64,000 nucleotides of DNA from Acanthochromis polyacanthus (GCF_021347895.1 NC_067117.1:37653567-37717566), one strand, 5' to 3'; positions 20,376 through 31,157 are shown, counted from the first letter of the stretch. Notes: a model not told the origin generated them from the letters alone. Program-made: numbers and translations.

Positions 20376-22005
20376 CAGTGCCTTGTGAAAGTATTCGGCC
20401 TCCTTGAACTTTTCAACCTTTCGCCACATTTCAGGCTTCAAACATAAAGATATAAAATTTTAATTTTTTGTCAAGACTCAACAACAATTGGGACACAATC
20501 GTGAAGTGGAATGAAATTTATTGGATATTTTATACCTCTTTAACAAATAAAAAACTGAAAAGTGGGGTGTGCAATATTATTCGGCCCCTTTACTTTCAGT
20601 GCAGCAAACTCACTCCAGAAGTTCACTGAGGATCTCTGAATGATCCAATGTTGTCCAAAATGACTGATGATGATAAATAGAATCCACCTGTGTGTAATCA
20701 AGTCTCCGTATAAATGCACCTGCTCTGTGATAGTCTCAGGGTTCTGTTTAAAGTGCAGAGAGCATCATGAAGACCAAGGAACACACCAGGCAGGTCCGAG
20801 ATACTGTTGTGGAGAAGTTTAAAGCCGGATTTGGATACAAAAAGATTTCCCAAGCTTTAAACATCTCAAGGAGCACTGTGCAAGCAATCATATTGAAATG
20901 GAAGGAGTATCAGACCACTGCAAATCTACCAAGACCCGGCCGTCCCTCTAAACTTTCACGTCCAACAAGGAGAAGACTGATCAGAGATGCAGCCAAGAGG
21001 CCCATGATCACTCTGGATGAACTGCAGAGATCTACAGATGAGGTGGGAGAGTCTGTCCTTAGGACAACAATCAGTCGTACGCTGCACAAATCTGGCCTTT
21101 ATGGAAGAGTGGCAAGAAGAAAGCCATTTCTCAAAGATATCCATAAAAAGTCTCGTTTGAAGTTTGCCACAAGCTACCTGGGAGACACACCAAACATGTG
21201 GAAGAAGGTGCTCTGGTCAGATGAAACCAAAATGGAACTTTTTGGCCACAATGCAAAACGATATGTTTGGCGTAAAAGCAACACAGCTCATCACCCTGAA
21301 CACACCATCCCCACTGTCAAACATGGTGGTGGCAGCCTCATGGTTTGGGCCTGCTTTTCTTCAGCAGGGACAGGGAAGATGGTTAAAATTGATGGGAAGA
21401 TGAATGGAGCCAAATACAGGACCATTCTGGAAGAAAACCTGTTGGAGTCTGCAAAAGACCTGAGACTGGGACGGAGATTTATCGTCCAACAGGACAATGA
21501 TCCAAAACATAAAGCCAAATCTACAATGGAATGGTTTACAAATAAACGTATCCAGGTGTTAGAATGGCCAAGTCAAAGTCCAGACCTGAATCCAATCGAG
21601 AATCTGTGGGCAGAGCTGAAGACTGCTGTTCACAAATGCTCTCCATCCAACCTCACTGAGCTCCAGCTGTTTTGCAAGGAAGAATGGGCAAGAATTTCAG
21701 TCTCTCGATGTGCAAAACTGATAGAGACATACCCCAAGCGACTTGCAGCTGTAATTGCAGCAAAAGGTGGCGCTACAAAGTATTAATGCAAGGGGGCCGA
21801 ATAATATCGCACGCCCCACTTTTGAGGTTTTTATTTGTAAAAAATGTTTAAAATATCCAATAAATTTCATTCCACTTCACGATTGTGTCCCACTTGTTGT
21901 TGATTCTTGACAAAAAATTAGAATTTTATATCTTTATGTTTGAAGCCTGAAATGTGGCGAAAGGTTGAAAAGTTCAAGGGGGCCGAATACTTTCACAAGG
22001 CACTG
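20376..22005 (+). mobile_element. Tc1-family transposon, complete copy (1630 bp)
   Basis: Starts cagtgccttgtgaaag and ends with its complement, cactg, flanked by TA on both sides (20374-20375, 22006-22007). The terminal inverted repeats are long, about 215 bp, with internal direct repeats (gtgggacacaatcgtgaag) of IR/DR type. A single transposase ORF sits in the middle. A second copy of identical length is at 54369-55998. Confidence 0.97.
20767..21786 (+). CDS. Tc1 transposase, DD34E, apparently complete (339 aa)
   Basis: Paired-like N-terminal domain: first helix-turn-helix (GFGYKKISQALNISRSTVQ, residues about 19-37), GRPSKLS AT-hook-like linker, then a second helix-turn-helix. The catalytic core has D152 (WSDETK), D243 (QQDNDPKH) and E278 (NPIENLW), spacing D-90-D-34-E, and the HGGGSLMVW glycine box. 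Length 339 matches the family norm of about 340. It cuts the element out by binding both inverted repeats and reinserts it at TA. There is no stop or frameshift; activity cannot be judged from sequence alone. Confidence 0.96.
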   Translation: MKTKEHTRQVRDTVVEKFKAGFGYKKISQALNISRSTVQAIILKWKEYQTTANLPRPGRPSKLSRPTRRRLIRDAAKRPMITLDELQRSTDEVGESVLRTTISRTLHKSGLYGRVARRKPFLKDIHKKSRLKFATSYLGDTPNMWKKVLWSDETKMELFGHNAKRYVWRKSNTAHHPEHTIPTVKHGGGSLMVWACFSSAGTGKMVKIDGKMNGAKYRTILEENLLESAKDLRLGRRFIVQQDNDPKHKAKSTMEWFTNKRIQVLEWPSQSPDLNPIENLWAELKTAVHKCSPSNLTELQLFCKEEWARISVSRCAKLIETYPKRLAAVIAAKGGATKY

Positions 22006-22013
22006 TATATATA

Positions 22014-22495
22014 ATGGCATGCCGTTTTGGAAATTATATATTGAATGAAAGTCGATATATATATAATGAAAGTTGATATATATTGAATAAAAGTTGATAT
22101 ATATTGAATAAAAGTCAATATATATATAATGAAAGCAGGAATATATTGAATGAAAGGCGATATATATATATAATGTTCAGATTTTCATTCCATATATTCC
22201 GACTTTCATTCCATATATCGTACTTTCATTCAATATATTCCGATTTTCATTCAATATATATCGACTTTCATTCAATATTTTCAGATTTTCATTCAATATA
22301 TTCGTACTGTCATTCAATCTATATCGACTTTCATTATATATATATTTGTACTTTCATTCAATATATATCGACTTTCATTATATATATATTCGTACTTTCA
22401 TTCAATATATTCCGACTTTCATTATATATATATTCATACTTTCATTCAATATATATTCAGTCTTTTTTTCCTACCGAGCCCCGGAAGGGACATGT
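22014..22495 (+). repeat. Left terminal inverted repeat of the large element
   Basis: About 480 bp: palindrome tggcatgcc(g), outer units in one orientation (atgaaagtcgatatat), inner units in the other (ttcattcaatatat), closing at cccggaagggacatg. The long frames through it (Tyr/Ile/Phe/His-rich) are produced by the repeat and are not genes. Confidence 0.75.
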
Positions 22496-22513
22496 CCGTA
22501 TGGCGAAGCGACA

Positions 22514-22639
22514 ATGAAGGACACTCACCCGGACGAGAATTTTATTGAGTTTTATTTTGAAATCGGCCTGAAATACACAGACATTCAAGCAGTGCGATGC
22601 GCTAAGAGTCTGCCATGCAGACCAGCGAGCCTGATAATG
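22514..22639 (+). CDS. First exon at left end of the large element (putative transposase N-terminus)
   Basis: ATG at 22514 lies just inside the left terminal repeat, and the exon ends at a strong donor, aatg|gtaagt. The start reads NFIEFYFEIGLKYTDIQAV, resembling the N-terminal helix-turn-helix of integrase-type transposase proteins seen in fish genomes. The last 17 residues do not fit that family. No downstream exon with a catalytic core was found, so this is a remnant. Confidence 0.4.
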
Positions 22640-22967
22640 GTAAGTTTTATTTCTCCAACATCCTGCTGTTAGCCTACTATGAATATGCTAGCTACAACAG
22701 TCCCACATCAGTATTATGAACGTTCCGCCAGCTAACGCGGTCCGGACACCGGATCAGTGATTAGAGGTTGGCGTTGAACTACTGTTTGCCAGCCAGTTAG
22801 CCACGGGTAAGCTAACAAGCTATGAAACAACTCCTTATAAAACCGGAGGAAAGCAGCAGCAATATTTCAGTACAAGACCTGTATTCAAAACCTCCCACGC
22901 TGTTACACAATGACCCATTAATCATATTACTGAACTATATGGTAATCATTGAAATTTCCCTTGAAGA
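22640..22967. other. Interior of the large element, nothing recognised
   Basis: About 330 bp after the exon donor. No ORF, repeat or motif I can support. Confidence 0.5.
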
Positions 22968-22977
22968 ACCAGTGAAC

Positions 22978-23560
22978 TAGCCTAGCCGCGCTAGACAACC
23001 CACGGCAATGAATTTAATTCTCTGCCAGGGTGGGTCTAGTTACCCTCCATAAGGCTCGAGGCTGGATTCTCCTAAAACTGGCCGGACCAATCACCATGAA
23101 GTGTAGAGTCAGAAGGCAGGCGTAACGAAGTGACGACAGAGGCGTGACGATTCTGACAGAAACAACCAGTGCACAATAAACAGTTATCTTTCGACTCGGC
23201 TTTGGCCACAGCCCTTAAAGATTTGAAGCTAAAATTCAACTTGAAAGATAAACAAAGGACGGCATTTAAGTGTTTCATTGAGAAGAAAGACGTATTTGGA
23301 CTTATGCCGACGGGATATGGCAAATCCTTAATATACCAGTTGGCTCCGCGGCTCCGCTGGTTGGGAAGCTAATGGGACTTAGCCACAATCCGCTGGTGCT
23401 CTCAGAACTACGTCAGCCTATTCGTTGCGTTGATTGGTTGTATACCTACCTAATTGCTGCAGAGGGATTTGATAGACAACCTTTTAGCCCGCCTCCCTCC
23501 CTGTCGAGCTTCCCTAGACCCTTGTGCCATCAGAAACATGGGTGTAGCATGGCTAGGCTA
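22978..23560. mobile_element. MULE-like non-autonomous element carrying a RecQ fragment (Pack-MULE-like)
   Basis: The ends are inverted: tagcctagccgcgctagac on the left against ggctaggcta with complement tagcctagccatgctacac on the right, extending imperfectly over about 50 bp. Immediate flanks are direct repeats: ccagtgaac at 22969-22977 and 23561-23569, extendable to accagtgaact (11 bp) if the element starts at agcctagcc. Target duplications of 9-11 bp are characteristic of Mutator-like elements. The only recognisable interior content is a helicase-gene fragment, as in plant Pack-MULEs. Confidence 0.7.
23169..23428 (+). pseudogene. RecQ-like helicase fragment with Walker A motif
   Basis: The frame reads FNLKDKQRTAFKCF then GLMPTGYGKSLIYQLAP. 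This is the N-terminal part of a RecQ-type superfamily-2 helicase domain with the PTGYGKS nucleotide-binding loop at 23308-23328. A perfect 8-bp tandem duplication (ggctccgc twice, about 23342-23357) shifts the frame; similarity resumes as MGLSHNPLVL. The DEAH box and all later motifs are absent. It cannot make an active helicase. It may have been captured by the surrounding element, or come from a transposon that encodes such a helicase. Confidence 0.75.
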
Positions 23561-23570
23561 CCAGTGAACT

Positions 23571-23966
23571 CTTTGCGAACACATTTTAATTTATGTGTTG
23601 ATTATGTTTTGTATCAGTAATACAAGTCTAAAAAATTGATTCAAATGATCAAGTTAACACAATGAAGTAAAGAGTACTGGTAATCTGCAGCTATTTTCAT
23701 AATTTCAAGGTAAAATTCTGATGTGTGATTTTCCAGCTTTACAGATGTGGAAATTCAATGCACTGATTTCTTATACACAGATGCTTTTGGTGGTTTTTAG
23801 TTGTTGGCAAATAAAACAAGGCATTTAGCGCTGTTGGAAATGATTACAGGTATTTTTGGTAACACTTTCTAACATTGTATGGACAAAGCAATAATTAATC
23901 AGTTAATGGAGAAAATGATTTGTATTACAGATGCTATCAACAGCATGTCTTGTTCATTTTATTTAG
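23571..23966. other. Interior of the large element, nothing recognised
   Basis: AT-rich, no supported ORF. It ends at the acceptor ttatttag of the following exon. Confidence 0.5.
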
Positions 23967-24418
23967 TTGTCGGCCTTGGATGATGAGGTCCAGTTACCAG
24001 GAGCACTAGTCTGCAGCTTGCTGGTCCCATCCTGCAGCTCTTCCACACCGTCCTCCTCTCAACAAACTAAATCTAGTAAGATCTGTTTAGACTATGCAGA
24101 CATCAACATGATCAGTATGTTATCTTTTGGCCCATCCTAAAATCACAAACATTTAAGTTAACTGTGTTTATGAAAATAGAAAATAATTACTGACAACTAG
24201 TACTTTTTAGTGCTTTTATGCAGGAAAAGGGAAGCAGGAAGCTGCTGTGGATCTGCTGCAGTATCTGGAGAGGTCAGAGGAATGGTTCTTGGAACAGATC
24301 AGAAGAGGCTAAGACGTGACCTCTGCCATGCTCCAGAACATCCAGAGGATGAATGAAAACCTTGGTTGGACTGATGGGACGCATGATGTCGGTGCTGGAG
24401 CAACTGTCCCAGAAATAA
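23967..24418 (+). pseudogene. Two-exon ORF remnant, coiled-coil C-terminus
   Basis: Exon 23967-24075 (acceptor tttag, donor a|gtaaga) joins in frame to 24224 (acceptor tgcag) and reads QEAAVDLLQYLERSEEWFLE, then TAA at 24310. The same frame continues as LQNIQRMNENL, and a neighbouring frame then gives LVGLMGRMMSVLEQLSQK with stop at 24416-24418. The helical, leucine-rich end resembles C-termini of Myb/SANT-like accessory proteins of Harbinger-type elements, a weak comparison. One stop and one frame shift make it a pseudogene. AATAAA overlaps the stop at 24414. Confidence 0.45.
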
Positions 24419-24812
24419 ACTGCATTGTCCACTACTGCCTTTACTAGAAAATAAATCTTTTTTTTAAAATTCCTTTACTTTTTAGTTATTTAACTTCACC
24501 TGTTTTGTATTTTACTCATGCGGTTCGGGTGAATAAACAGAAACTTGTGATGACAGATGCAAATTTTGTCTATAATCTACAAAGACTTTATTCAGTGTTC
24601 AGCGTACACTTTTGTTACACACATTCTGACAGATAATCGGTTGTGCTTTTCAAACAAATTTTAGTCAGAAACATATCAGTAGCATATGTTGTTGTTGTTT
24701 TTTACTGTTACACCAATCTAGGTAGATAAACTGCACTACTGCAGCAGACATATTATTGAAATGTGCTTCTATTATGTGTCTACATACATTGCTCACAAAT
24801 AGTTATTCAACT
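24419..24812. other. Downstream AT-rich segment of the large element
   Basis: A second AATAAA-type signal lies near 24450; otherwise there is no feature up to the gypsy LTR at 24813. Confidence 0.5.
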
Positions 24813-25187
24813 TGTGATGGGTCTGGATCTGTATTTCCGTATTTAGTGAGGTTTTGAGAGCGTTGAAAGTTGGGAAACGTACACAAAAGTGCACAGCCAC
24901 GCAGGTCTGGGGTCTCCACAATGTGCTTATTTATTACAAAAAAAGGCAGACATAACCTTACCAAGCCCGGTTACACGGTTACTATTTTATCATACAAACA
25001 AAATAGCTGGTACGAATCCATATATCACTTGTGAGTCCAGTGGTAGAAAAATAAACACAAGAGCTCAGCGTCAGGAATACGTCCATAACGAGAGTGCCAC
25101 TCAGACTGAAGAAAGATGACAACCGCGCCCTCTGGTGGCGTTGTACAGTCTTTCTTAAAGGTACACCACACAACCTCAACTGTTACA
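24813..25187 (-). repeat. 3' LTR of the older gypsy element
   Basis: 375 bp, starts tgtgatgggtctgg, ends ctgttaca on the + strand. About seven differences from the partner (about 2 percent). It contains tttatt, the complement of a poly(A) signal. Confidence 0.93.
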
Positions 25188-25608
25188 TATTCCCCCCTGG
25201 TAAGACAAAGGCTGACCTCAGCCGTACGTTCTGAGACAGTCCATACTTAAAATACTTACATACATGCTAAAGCACTTAAGATGTCCAAACCAAACAGGGT
25301 TGCAATCAGTGAAGCACCACAGTATCTGGCATACATGTCAGTACTGAATAATGTGTAAGTCCATAAAGATGTTACAAGCAAAAATAATAAAAAGTATTCA
25401 AACAAGCAACAATGGTTAATTTCCCCCTTTTTTTCTTTTTTTTTCCAACAATTGACTCTTGAATGAGACAAGTCCTTAACTATTCGTATAACAGGAAACA
25501 GGCTGAAAACTAAACAAGGCAACATTCACAATCTCTCTCACATGTTGCCTAAAGAACAAATTCAGTAATGCTGTTGTTGAGCATGATATCAACACACACT
25601 TAAGAACC

Positions 25609-28600
25609 TCAAAAGCAATACTTCAAGTCAAGCCGGTCAGTGTGGAAAGCATTAGTCCATCTGGTGTCTGACCATCCAGAGGTCACTCTGGGGACATGTC
25701 TTGGTCTCAAGTTGTAGTGTTCAGCAGGCACAGGAACCATGTCAGTCAAAGGCAAGTTGTGGGTCTGGGAGTCATGAATCATTGTGGCAGCATCATTTAC
25801 TGAAGTCGGTGTAAAGTGAGTCTTATTAGAGTCGGTGTTCCAGTCATGTTCGTCATCAGGGAGAGACATGGGGACATCTGCGGCTTCAGGGATGGTGATG
25901 TTCGAACTGCTTGGCTCTGGGACATCCAGGTGAGGGGGCAGATCACTGTCCACAAACTTAGGGCTCTGGCAATTAGCAGGCACATGTCTTGTTCGTCCAC
26001 GGCGAGAGGCTGTGTCCCATGTATGAAACGGTAGCAGATTCACCACATGGAAAACACCTGCATCTGTTCCTGTGTCGTTTCTGGCAGGTCTGTAGTTCAC
26101 ATCAGACAACTTCTGGGAGATGCGGTAGGGGCCAGTGTAAAGTGGGGCCAACTTTGCTGTAAAATTGGTCAGGGCATCTGATCTGGGGTGGGATTTAGCT
26201 CTAACAAGATCTCCAATGTTGTAGGAGGCATGACGGCGTCTCAGATCGTAATAGCGTTTTTGACGTTTGTGGCTCTCATTCAGCACAGCTCGGGCGTGGT
26301 CATGCGCTTCCTGAAGTGAGGCCCTGAGGCTTTCAGGATAGGAGACACCGGGATCATCAACACTATCACTGGAGGGTTGAGTGACCAGATCAAGGTGTGT
26401 TTAACTCTCGTCCATATAACATCATGGAGGGACTTAAACCTGTGCTTTCATGATGTGCAGTGCGCAGTGCAAAACAGATCTGAGGAATGTACTTGTCCCA
26501 TGCAGTATGTTTGTCACCCACATAGGCACGAATGGCTGCTTTGAGAGTTCGGTTCACTCGTTCAGTGGCGTTTGTTTGTGGATGATAAGCAGTTGTAAGT
26601 CTGTGTTCAGTCCCTAATGTTGAAACAACATGCTCAAACAGTTCACTCACGAATGGTGTTCCTCTGTCAGAGATAAGGAACGAGGGGGCACCATGTCTAG
26701 CAAAGACATCACTGATGAACTTGTTGGCTGCAACCTGTGCCGTTGCCTCTCTCACTGCACTGACTTCGATCCATTTTGAAAAGTAATCCACGAAGACAAT
26801 GATGTAGGCATTACCACTCGGTGTGCGTGGCAGGGGTCCGACATAGTCCACACCGGTATATTCCCATGGTCTCTGTGGTTGAATGGGGACCATGAGGCCA
26901 GCTGGCTTTCTTTGACTTGGCTTAGTGGTCTGGCACACTGAACAAGAGACAGCATACTTCTTGACATCAGAGGCCATGTTTGGCCAGAAGAACCTCAGTC
27001 TCAGGCGAGCCAGTGTTTTTGAAGCACCCAGGTGTCTAGCTGTTGGGTGGTCGTGATAATACCTCAGCAGACTACCACGGATGGCAGTTGGAGCATAGAG
27101 CTTCATTTGCTTGAGTGGATGTAGACCACATTTAGTTTTTGGGTCATGAAAGTAGAGCAGTCCATCCAGAGCAGCATACTGAGAGAGATCATTAACGTCC
27201 TCATCCTGACTGCTTTCCTCCAATTTACGGAGCAAATCCCCAGTTACAGGGTCATCCAGCTGCAGCTGTCGTACCTGAGAGCGGTCTGCCAACACTACCA
27301 AAGGCAGAGCACGAAGATCAAGGCTGCCAACGACAGCATGAGCCGGTAAGAGATCCATCGGAGCATCTGTAGCTGGGAGAGGGTTGCGTGAGAGTGCATC
27401 AGGCACTTTGTTACGCTCACCGGGTTTGTGAACAATGCTGAAGTCAAAGTCTTGGAGGCGAAGGGACCATCTGGCGAGTCTGCCAGATGGATTTGGGCGA
27501 GACATCAGCCATCTCAGGCTGCTGTGATCAGAGTAAATGGTGACATGTAGACCCTCTATGTACGGCCTGAAGTGTTCCAAGGCCCAAATGACAGCCAAAC
27601 ACTCCTTTTCTGGAGTGGAGTATGGTTTTTCAGACTTGTGTAGCGCACGGCTAGCATATGCTACAGCAACATCTTTGCCTTCATCGTCTTTCTGCATTAG
27701 TGCAGCACCAAGTCCAGCATCACATGCATCAGTGCGGATGAAGAAGGGGTGCTCAAAGTTGGGAAACCTCAGAACAGGTGCAGAAGTGATGCATTTTTTC
27801 AACAAATCCAAGGCTGCTTGACATGTGCTGTCCCAGCTGAAAGGTGCATCCTTTTTTGTAAGTGCGAAGAGCGGCTCTGCATGACGAGCGTAGTCCTTTA
27901 CAAAGCGTCGATAGTAACCTGACAGGCCAAGGAACTGTCACACGTGCTTTGCAGAGGTTGGCACTTTAAAGTCCATCACGGCTCTGACTTTGTCAGGATC
28001 AGGGTATATGCCATATGGAGTGACACGGTAGCCAAGGAAGGTGAGCTCACTGAGGCAGAACTGGCATTTGCTTGGTTTTAGGGACAGTCCAGCTGATTTT
28101 AATCTTGCCAAGACCTCCTCTAGATCTGTTAGGTGCTGTTCAAAGGTTGGAGAGGCGACAACAATGTCATCGAGGTAAACTGCGCAGGACTTGTAAATGA
28201 GGCCAGCCAGGACTGTGTTCATGAGCCTCTGAAAAGTCGCTGGAGCGTTACAGAGGCCAAAGGGGAGGACTCTGAACTGGAACAGTCCGCAGTGTGTGAC
28301 AAAAGCTGTTTTTGGTCTTGACTCCTCAGCAACAGCCACTTGCCAATAACCTCGAGCAAGATCTAGAGTGGAAATGAACCTCCCTCTGGACAGGAAGTCA
28401 AGGCATATCCACACGTGGGAGTGGATATGAGTCTTTCACAGTCAGTTGGTTGAGACCTCTAAAATCTACACAAAATCTTGACTCACACTGGGGCCTGTTT
28501 ACAATGACAACAGGAGCAGACCATGGCCCTGATGCTGGCTCAATGATGTCCTCCTTTAACATCTTCTGAACCTGTTCCTCGATGATTTTCTTTTTCATGG

Positions 28601-29051
28601 GTGAAGTGCGGTAAGGAGGGAGGTTAACAGGTTTTGCATCTCCTGTATTAATAACATGCTCAGCTAGTGATGTGCGGCCCAAGTGACCATCAAATAGAAC
28701 ACTGTAGTTCTCAAGCAATCTTAACAGTTCAGCTTTTTCCTCTTTCACCAAGCAAGCTTCTTCAACTTTGTCACGTAGGGCCGATGGTGAAACATCAAGA
28801 AACATCATAGTTCCAGATCCAAAGTCACAAGAGTCTGGCCTGTCATCCTCAGGATCATCAGGGAAAGGTTGATTGTCATCCATTATCACTGTTCTGGTAG
28901 GCACATGTATGGTCAGTGAAGTACGTATCATAAAGTCCATTCCCAAAACGATGGGGGAAGATAGCTCAGGGATCACCACAAATTTCTGGTAGAAATGCTT
29001 GCCCATAAAGCCAATGGTAAGCCAGGTGATTCCCAGTGGGTCACAGTACAT
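25609..29051 (-). pseudogene. Broken pol of the older gypsy (PR-RT-RH-IN)
   Basis: Four pieces in order. 29051-28398: protease end (LGMDFMIRTSL) and start of RT (SAPVVIVNR, CVDFRGLN). 28414-27938: RT core with TLDLARGYWQV and the YLDD catalytic pair, ending in a TGA at about 27938. 27811-26390: RNase H (DACDAGLGAAL, YSDHSSLRW), integrase H-H-C-C (HLGASKTLARLRL...CSVCQ), core aspartates (GVDYVGPL, SDRGTPF) and glutamate (NATERVNRTL). 26286-25609: integrase tail (RQKRYYDLRR, LAPLYTGPYRI). Breaks: a frame shift near 28400, the TGA near 27938 and a frame shift near 26390-26290. Non-functional. Confidence 0.9.
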
Positions 29052-29136
29052 GTTATTTGCAAGGAGAAGGGGTGTAGGGGGTTGAGGCAGCTACTGGGAT
29101 GGGACTGAGGGGGTTGTCAGTGGGTTTAGTAGCAGC

Positions 29137-29355
29137 TTACTTGTCATCTCTGTCCCAGTGCTCCAAAATTTTTCCCTGTAGATCAAGAGACTCATGTAGG
29201 TACTGCTGAAGCATGTCAACTGTGGCCTGTAAGCTTTTTACTTTGTGTTCAAGGTCAACATTTTCATGTCTTGTAACAGTCAGTCTCGGGAGAGCTGCAA
29301 AGTCAGTGTCATTTTGGGGGTCTTCAAAGTCAAGGTACTGAGGATGCTTTGCCAT
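29137..29355 (-). CDS. Gag-like N-terminal ORF of the older gypsy (72 aa)
   Basis: ATG at 29355 opens a frame with LEHKVKSLQATVDMLQQYL, a coiled coil typical of gag N-termini in this group, and stops after WDRDDK. No capsid or zinc knuckle follows; the next frame is already the second half of the protease. Most of gag appears deleted. Confidence 0.5.
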   Translation of the reverse strand: MAKHPQYLDFEDPQNDTDFAALPRLTVTRHENVDLEHKVKSLQATVDMLQQYLHESLDLQGKILEHWDRDDK

Positions 29356-30201
29356 GGTATTAACTCAATGTCGTCTACGGTCTCTAAAGCTTTTCTCTTA
29401 TCTCAAAAAATTAAGTCAATGCAAAATATAAAAGACAATTGCAATCTGCACACATTTGTATATAGCATGTACAACCACGAAGATTTTTCTTCTCCAAAAT
29501 TGCAGCCTTTTCACTCATTTGCAGAGATAAGCAGAAAAAACAACGGAAAACCATCAATAAAGACCATGCAAGTGTCATATGTAGTTAGAATACAGCTACA
29601 ATATTAGAGAAACAGACTTAAAAAGTCACTTCAAAAGAGTAATAACTCCAATATATCTAGTTTTTCTTATTAATAAAGTAATTGTATTGATCACTTTCAA
29701 TTCTCAAGTATTTATGAGCTTATCAATGCAGTCAGAGTCCTTGTAGTTATTACTCACAGTACTCAACTCAGTCTCTTCTCTTCCGGTTCTCCCACGATCA
29801 CGACAGGTATCAATCCACAGTTCTGCTCAGCCTTAATAATCCTCAGAGTTTCACAGCTCATTCAGAGCCGGTAGAAACGCAGAACGGGAATCCACACAGG
29901 CAGCGTGCAGCTATGAGAAAGGTGAGGTACAGGTCCGGTGACAGGGACAAAGATTCAGCTCAAACCTCAACAGGACGTCCTCTTCCCCGCAGCAGGATAA
30001 TCCACAAAAGGTCCAACGATGCCGAGAAATCCCGCCGGAAGGCTGGCTCCCTCTCTCCTCCGTGCAGCAAAACGTGGCCCGTCTGAATCCTTGATGTTGC
30101 CGACGCTGGCGGTAAGCTAGCGCTAACGGCGTTTACTCTCTAGCTGAGACCTGGAAATGGCTCGTGGAGTCCGGTTGATGCAGGAAGGTCCAAGGAAAAG
30201 A
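29356..30201 (-). other. 5' leader of the older gypsy element
   Basis: About 850 bp between the primer site and the gag-like ATG, with no supported ORF. Long leaders occur in this group. Confidence 0.5.
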
Positions 30202-30214
30202 TGTTCGGGCGCCA
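30202..30214 (-). promoter_or_regulatory. Primer-binding site, tRNA-Lys type
   Basis: tggcgcccgaaca on the minus strand, two bases inside the 5' LTR, is identical to the first 13 bases of the well-known tRNA-Lys-3 primer site. It would prime minus-strand DNA synthesis. Confidence 0.85.
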
Positions 30215-30216
30215 AT

Positions 30217-30591
30217 TGTGATGGGTCTGGATCCGTATTTCCGTATTTGGTGAGGTTTTGAGAGCGTTGAAAGTTGGGAAACGTACACAAAAGTGCACAG
30301 CCACGCAGGTCTGGGGTCTCCACAATGTGCTTATTTATTACAAAAAAAGGCAGACATAACCTTACCAAGCCCGGTTACACGGCTACTATTTTATCATACA
30401 AACAAAATAGCTGGTACGAATCCATATATCACTTGTGAGTCCAGTGGTAGAAAAATAAATACAAGAGCTCAGCGTCTTGAATACGTCCATAACGAGAGTG
30501 CCACTCAGACTGAAGAAAGATGACAACCGCGCCCTCTGGTGGCGTTGTACAGTCTTTCTTAAAGGTACACCACACAACCTCAACTGTAACA
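30217..30591 (-). repeat. 5' LTR of the older gypsy element
   Basis: 375 bp partner of 24813-25187, ends ctgtaaca, followed by aact. Confidence 0.93.
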
Positions 30592-30724
30592 AACTTTTGG
30601 GTGAAATTGATGGAAAGTGTAAAAAGTTCATGCTGTAGTGATATCATATCATAAAAGTAGGGCATTTCAGTAGAAACATGCAATAGTGATTTCCTCATCT
30701 CAAAATTTTTTATTGACTCAAAAG

Positions 30725-31129
30725 CTAACAAACAGTGGAGGGTATATCATAATAAAAATGTCTCATGACAGTTTGGACAAGAACGGCAGCCTTCAGCTGA
30801 AATCCAGTACAATTGTGTCCCACCAGTGGCGTGATCGTGGATGTGTCCAGGCAACGGCTGACCTCTCCCTCGTAATTAGCCTTAAGACCAGCTATAAAGA
30901 TAAACATAGATATTATCATTATCATCAACATATAGCGTGTGTTTAACCTATACGTAGTGGATGCAAACGTAGTCGAAGCTAAGTAGCTAAGCTGATGCTA
31001 ACACGTTCAGTGTTCAGAATCAAAACATCTCTAAAAATTACCTGCCTTCTCAAACGTAGTCGTTGTTGCCTGTGACAGCGATGAAGACAGATAGCTAATC
31101 ACAGGAGAGCTCATCTGAAGAGCAAACAT
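30725..31129 (-). CDS. Two-exon 84-residue ORF at right end of the large element
   Basis: ATG at 31129; exon 31129-31042 with donor gcag|gtaatt; exon 30891-30725 after acceptor tatag; reading frame kept; stop TAG; AATAAA at about 30714. It reads SQATTTTFEKAAGLKANYEG then TPLVGHNCTGFQLKAAVLVQ. No known domain. The second exon's DNA is similar to part of the hAT-like repeat at 40877-41325 (41105-41175), so it may be repeat-derived and not a gene of the element. Confidence 0.3.
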
Positions 31130-31157
31130 CCAATAAGGTTCCTGTTTTTGCTTGCCA

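Larger units (their letters stand above)
24813..30591 (-). mobile_element. Ty3/gypsy LTR retrotransposon, older copy, gag mostly missing
   Basis: Two 375-bp LTRs (24813-25187 and 30217-30591; TGT...ACA) differ at about seven positions. The immediate flanks share aact (24809-24812; 30592-30595), a 4-bp target duplication. Next to the right LTR, on the minus strand, is tggcgcccgaaca (30214-30202), complementary to the 3' end of tRNA-Lys. Internal frames give a 72-residue gag-like start and a broken pol. The element is inserted inside the large DNA transposon. Confidence 0.93.

Noticed and set aside
22104..22517. Long frames rich in Phe, His, Ser, Ile and Tyr at 22104-22517 and 31148-31492
   Set aside because: They are read-through of the ttcattcaatatat terminal repeats; the composition follows the repeat and no domain is present.
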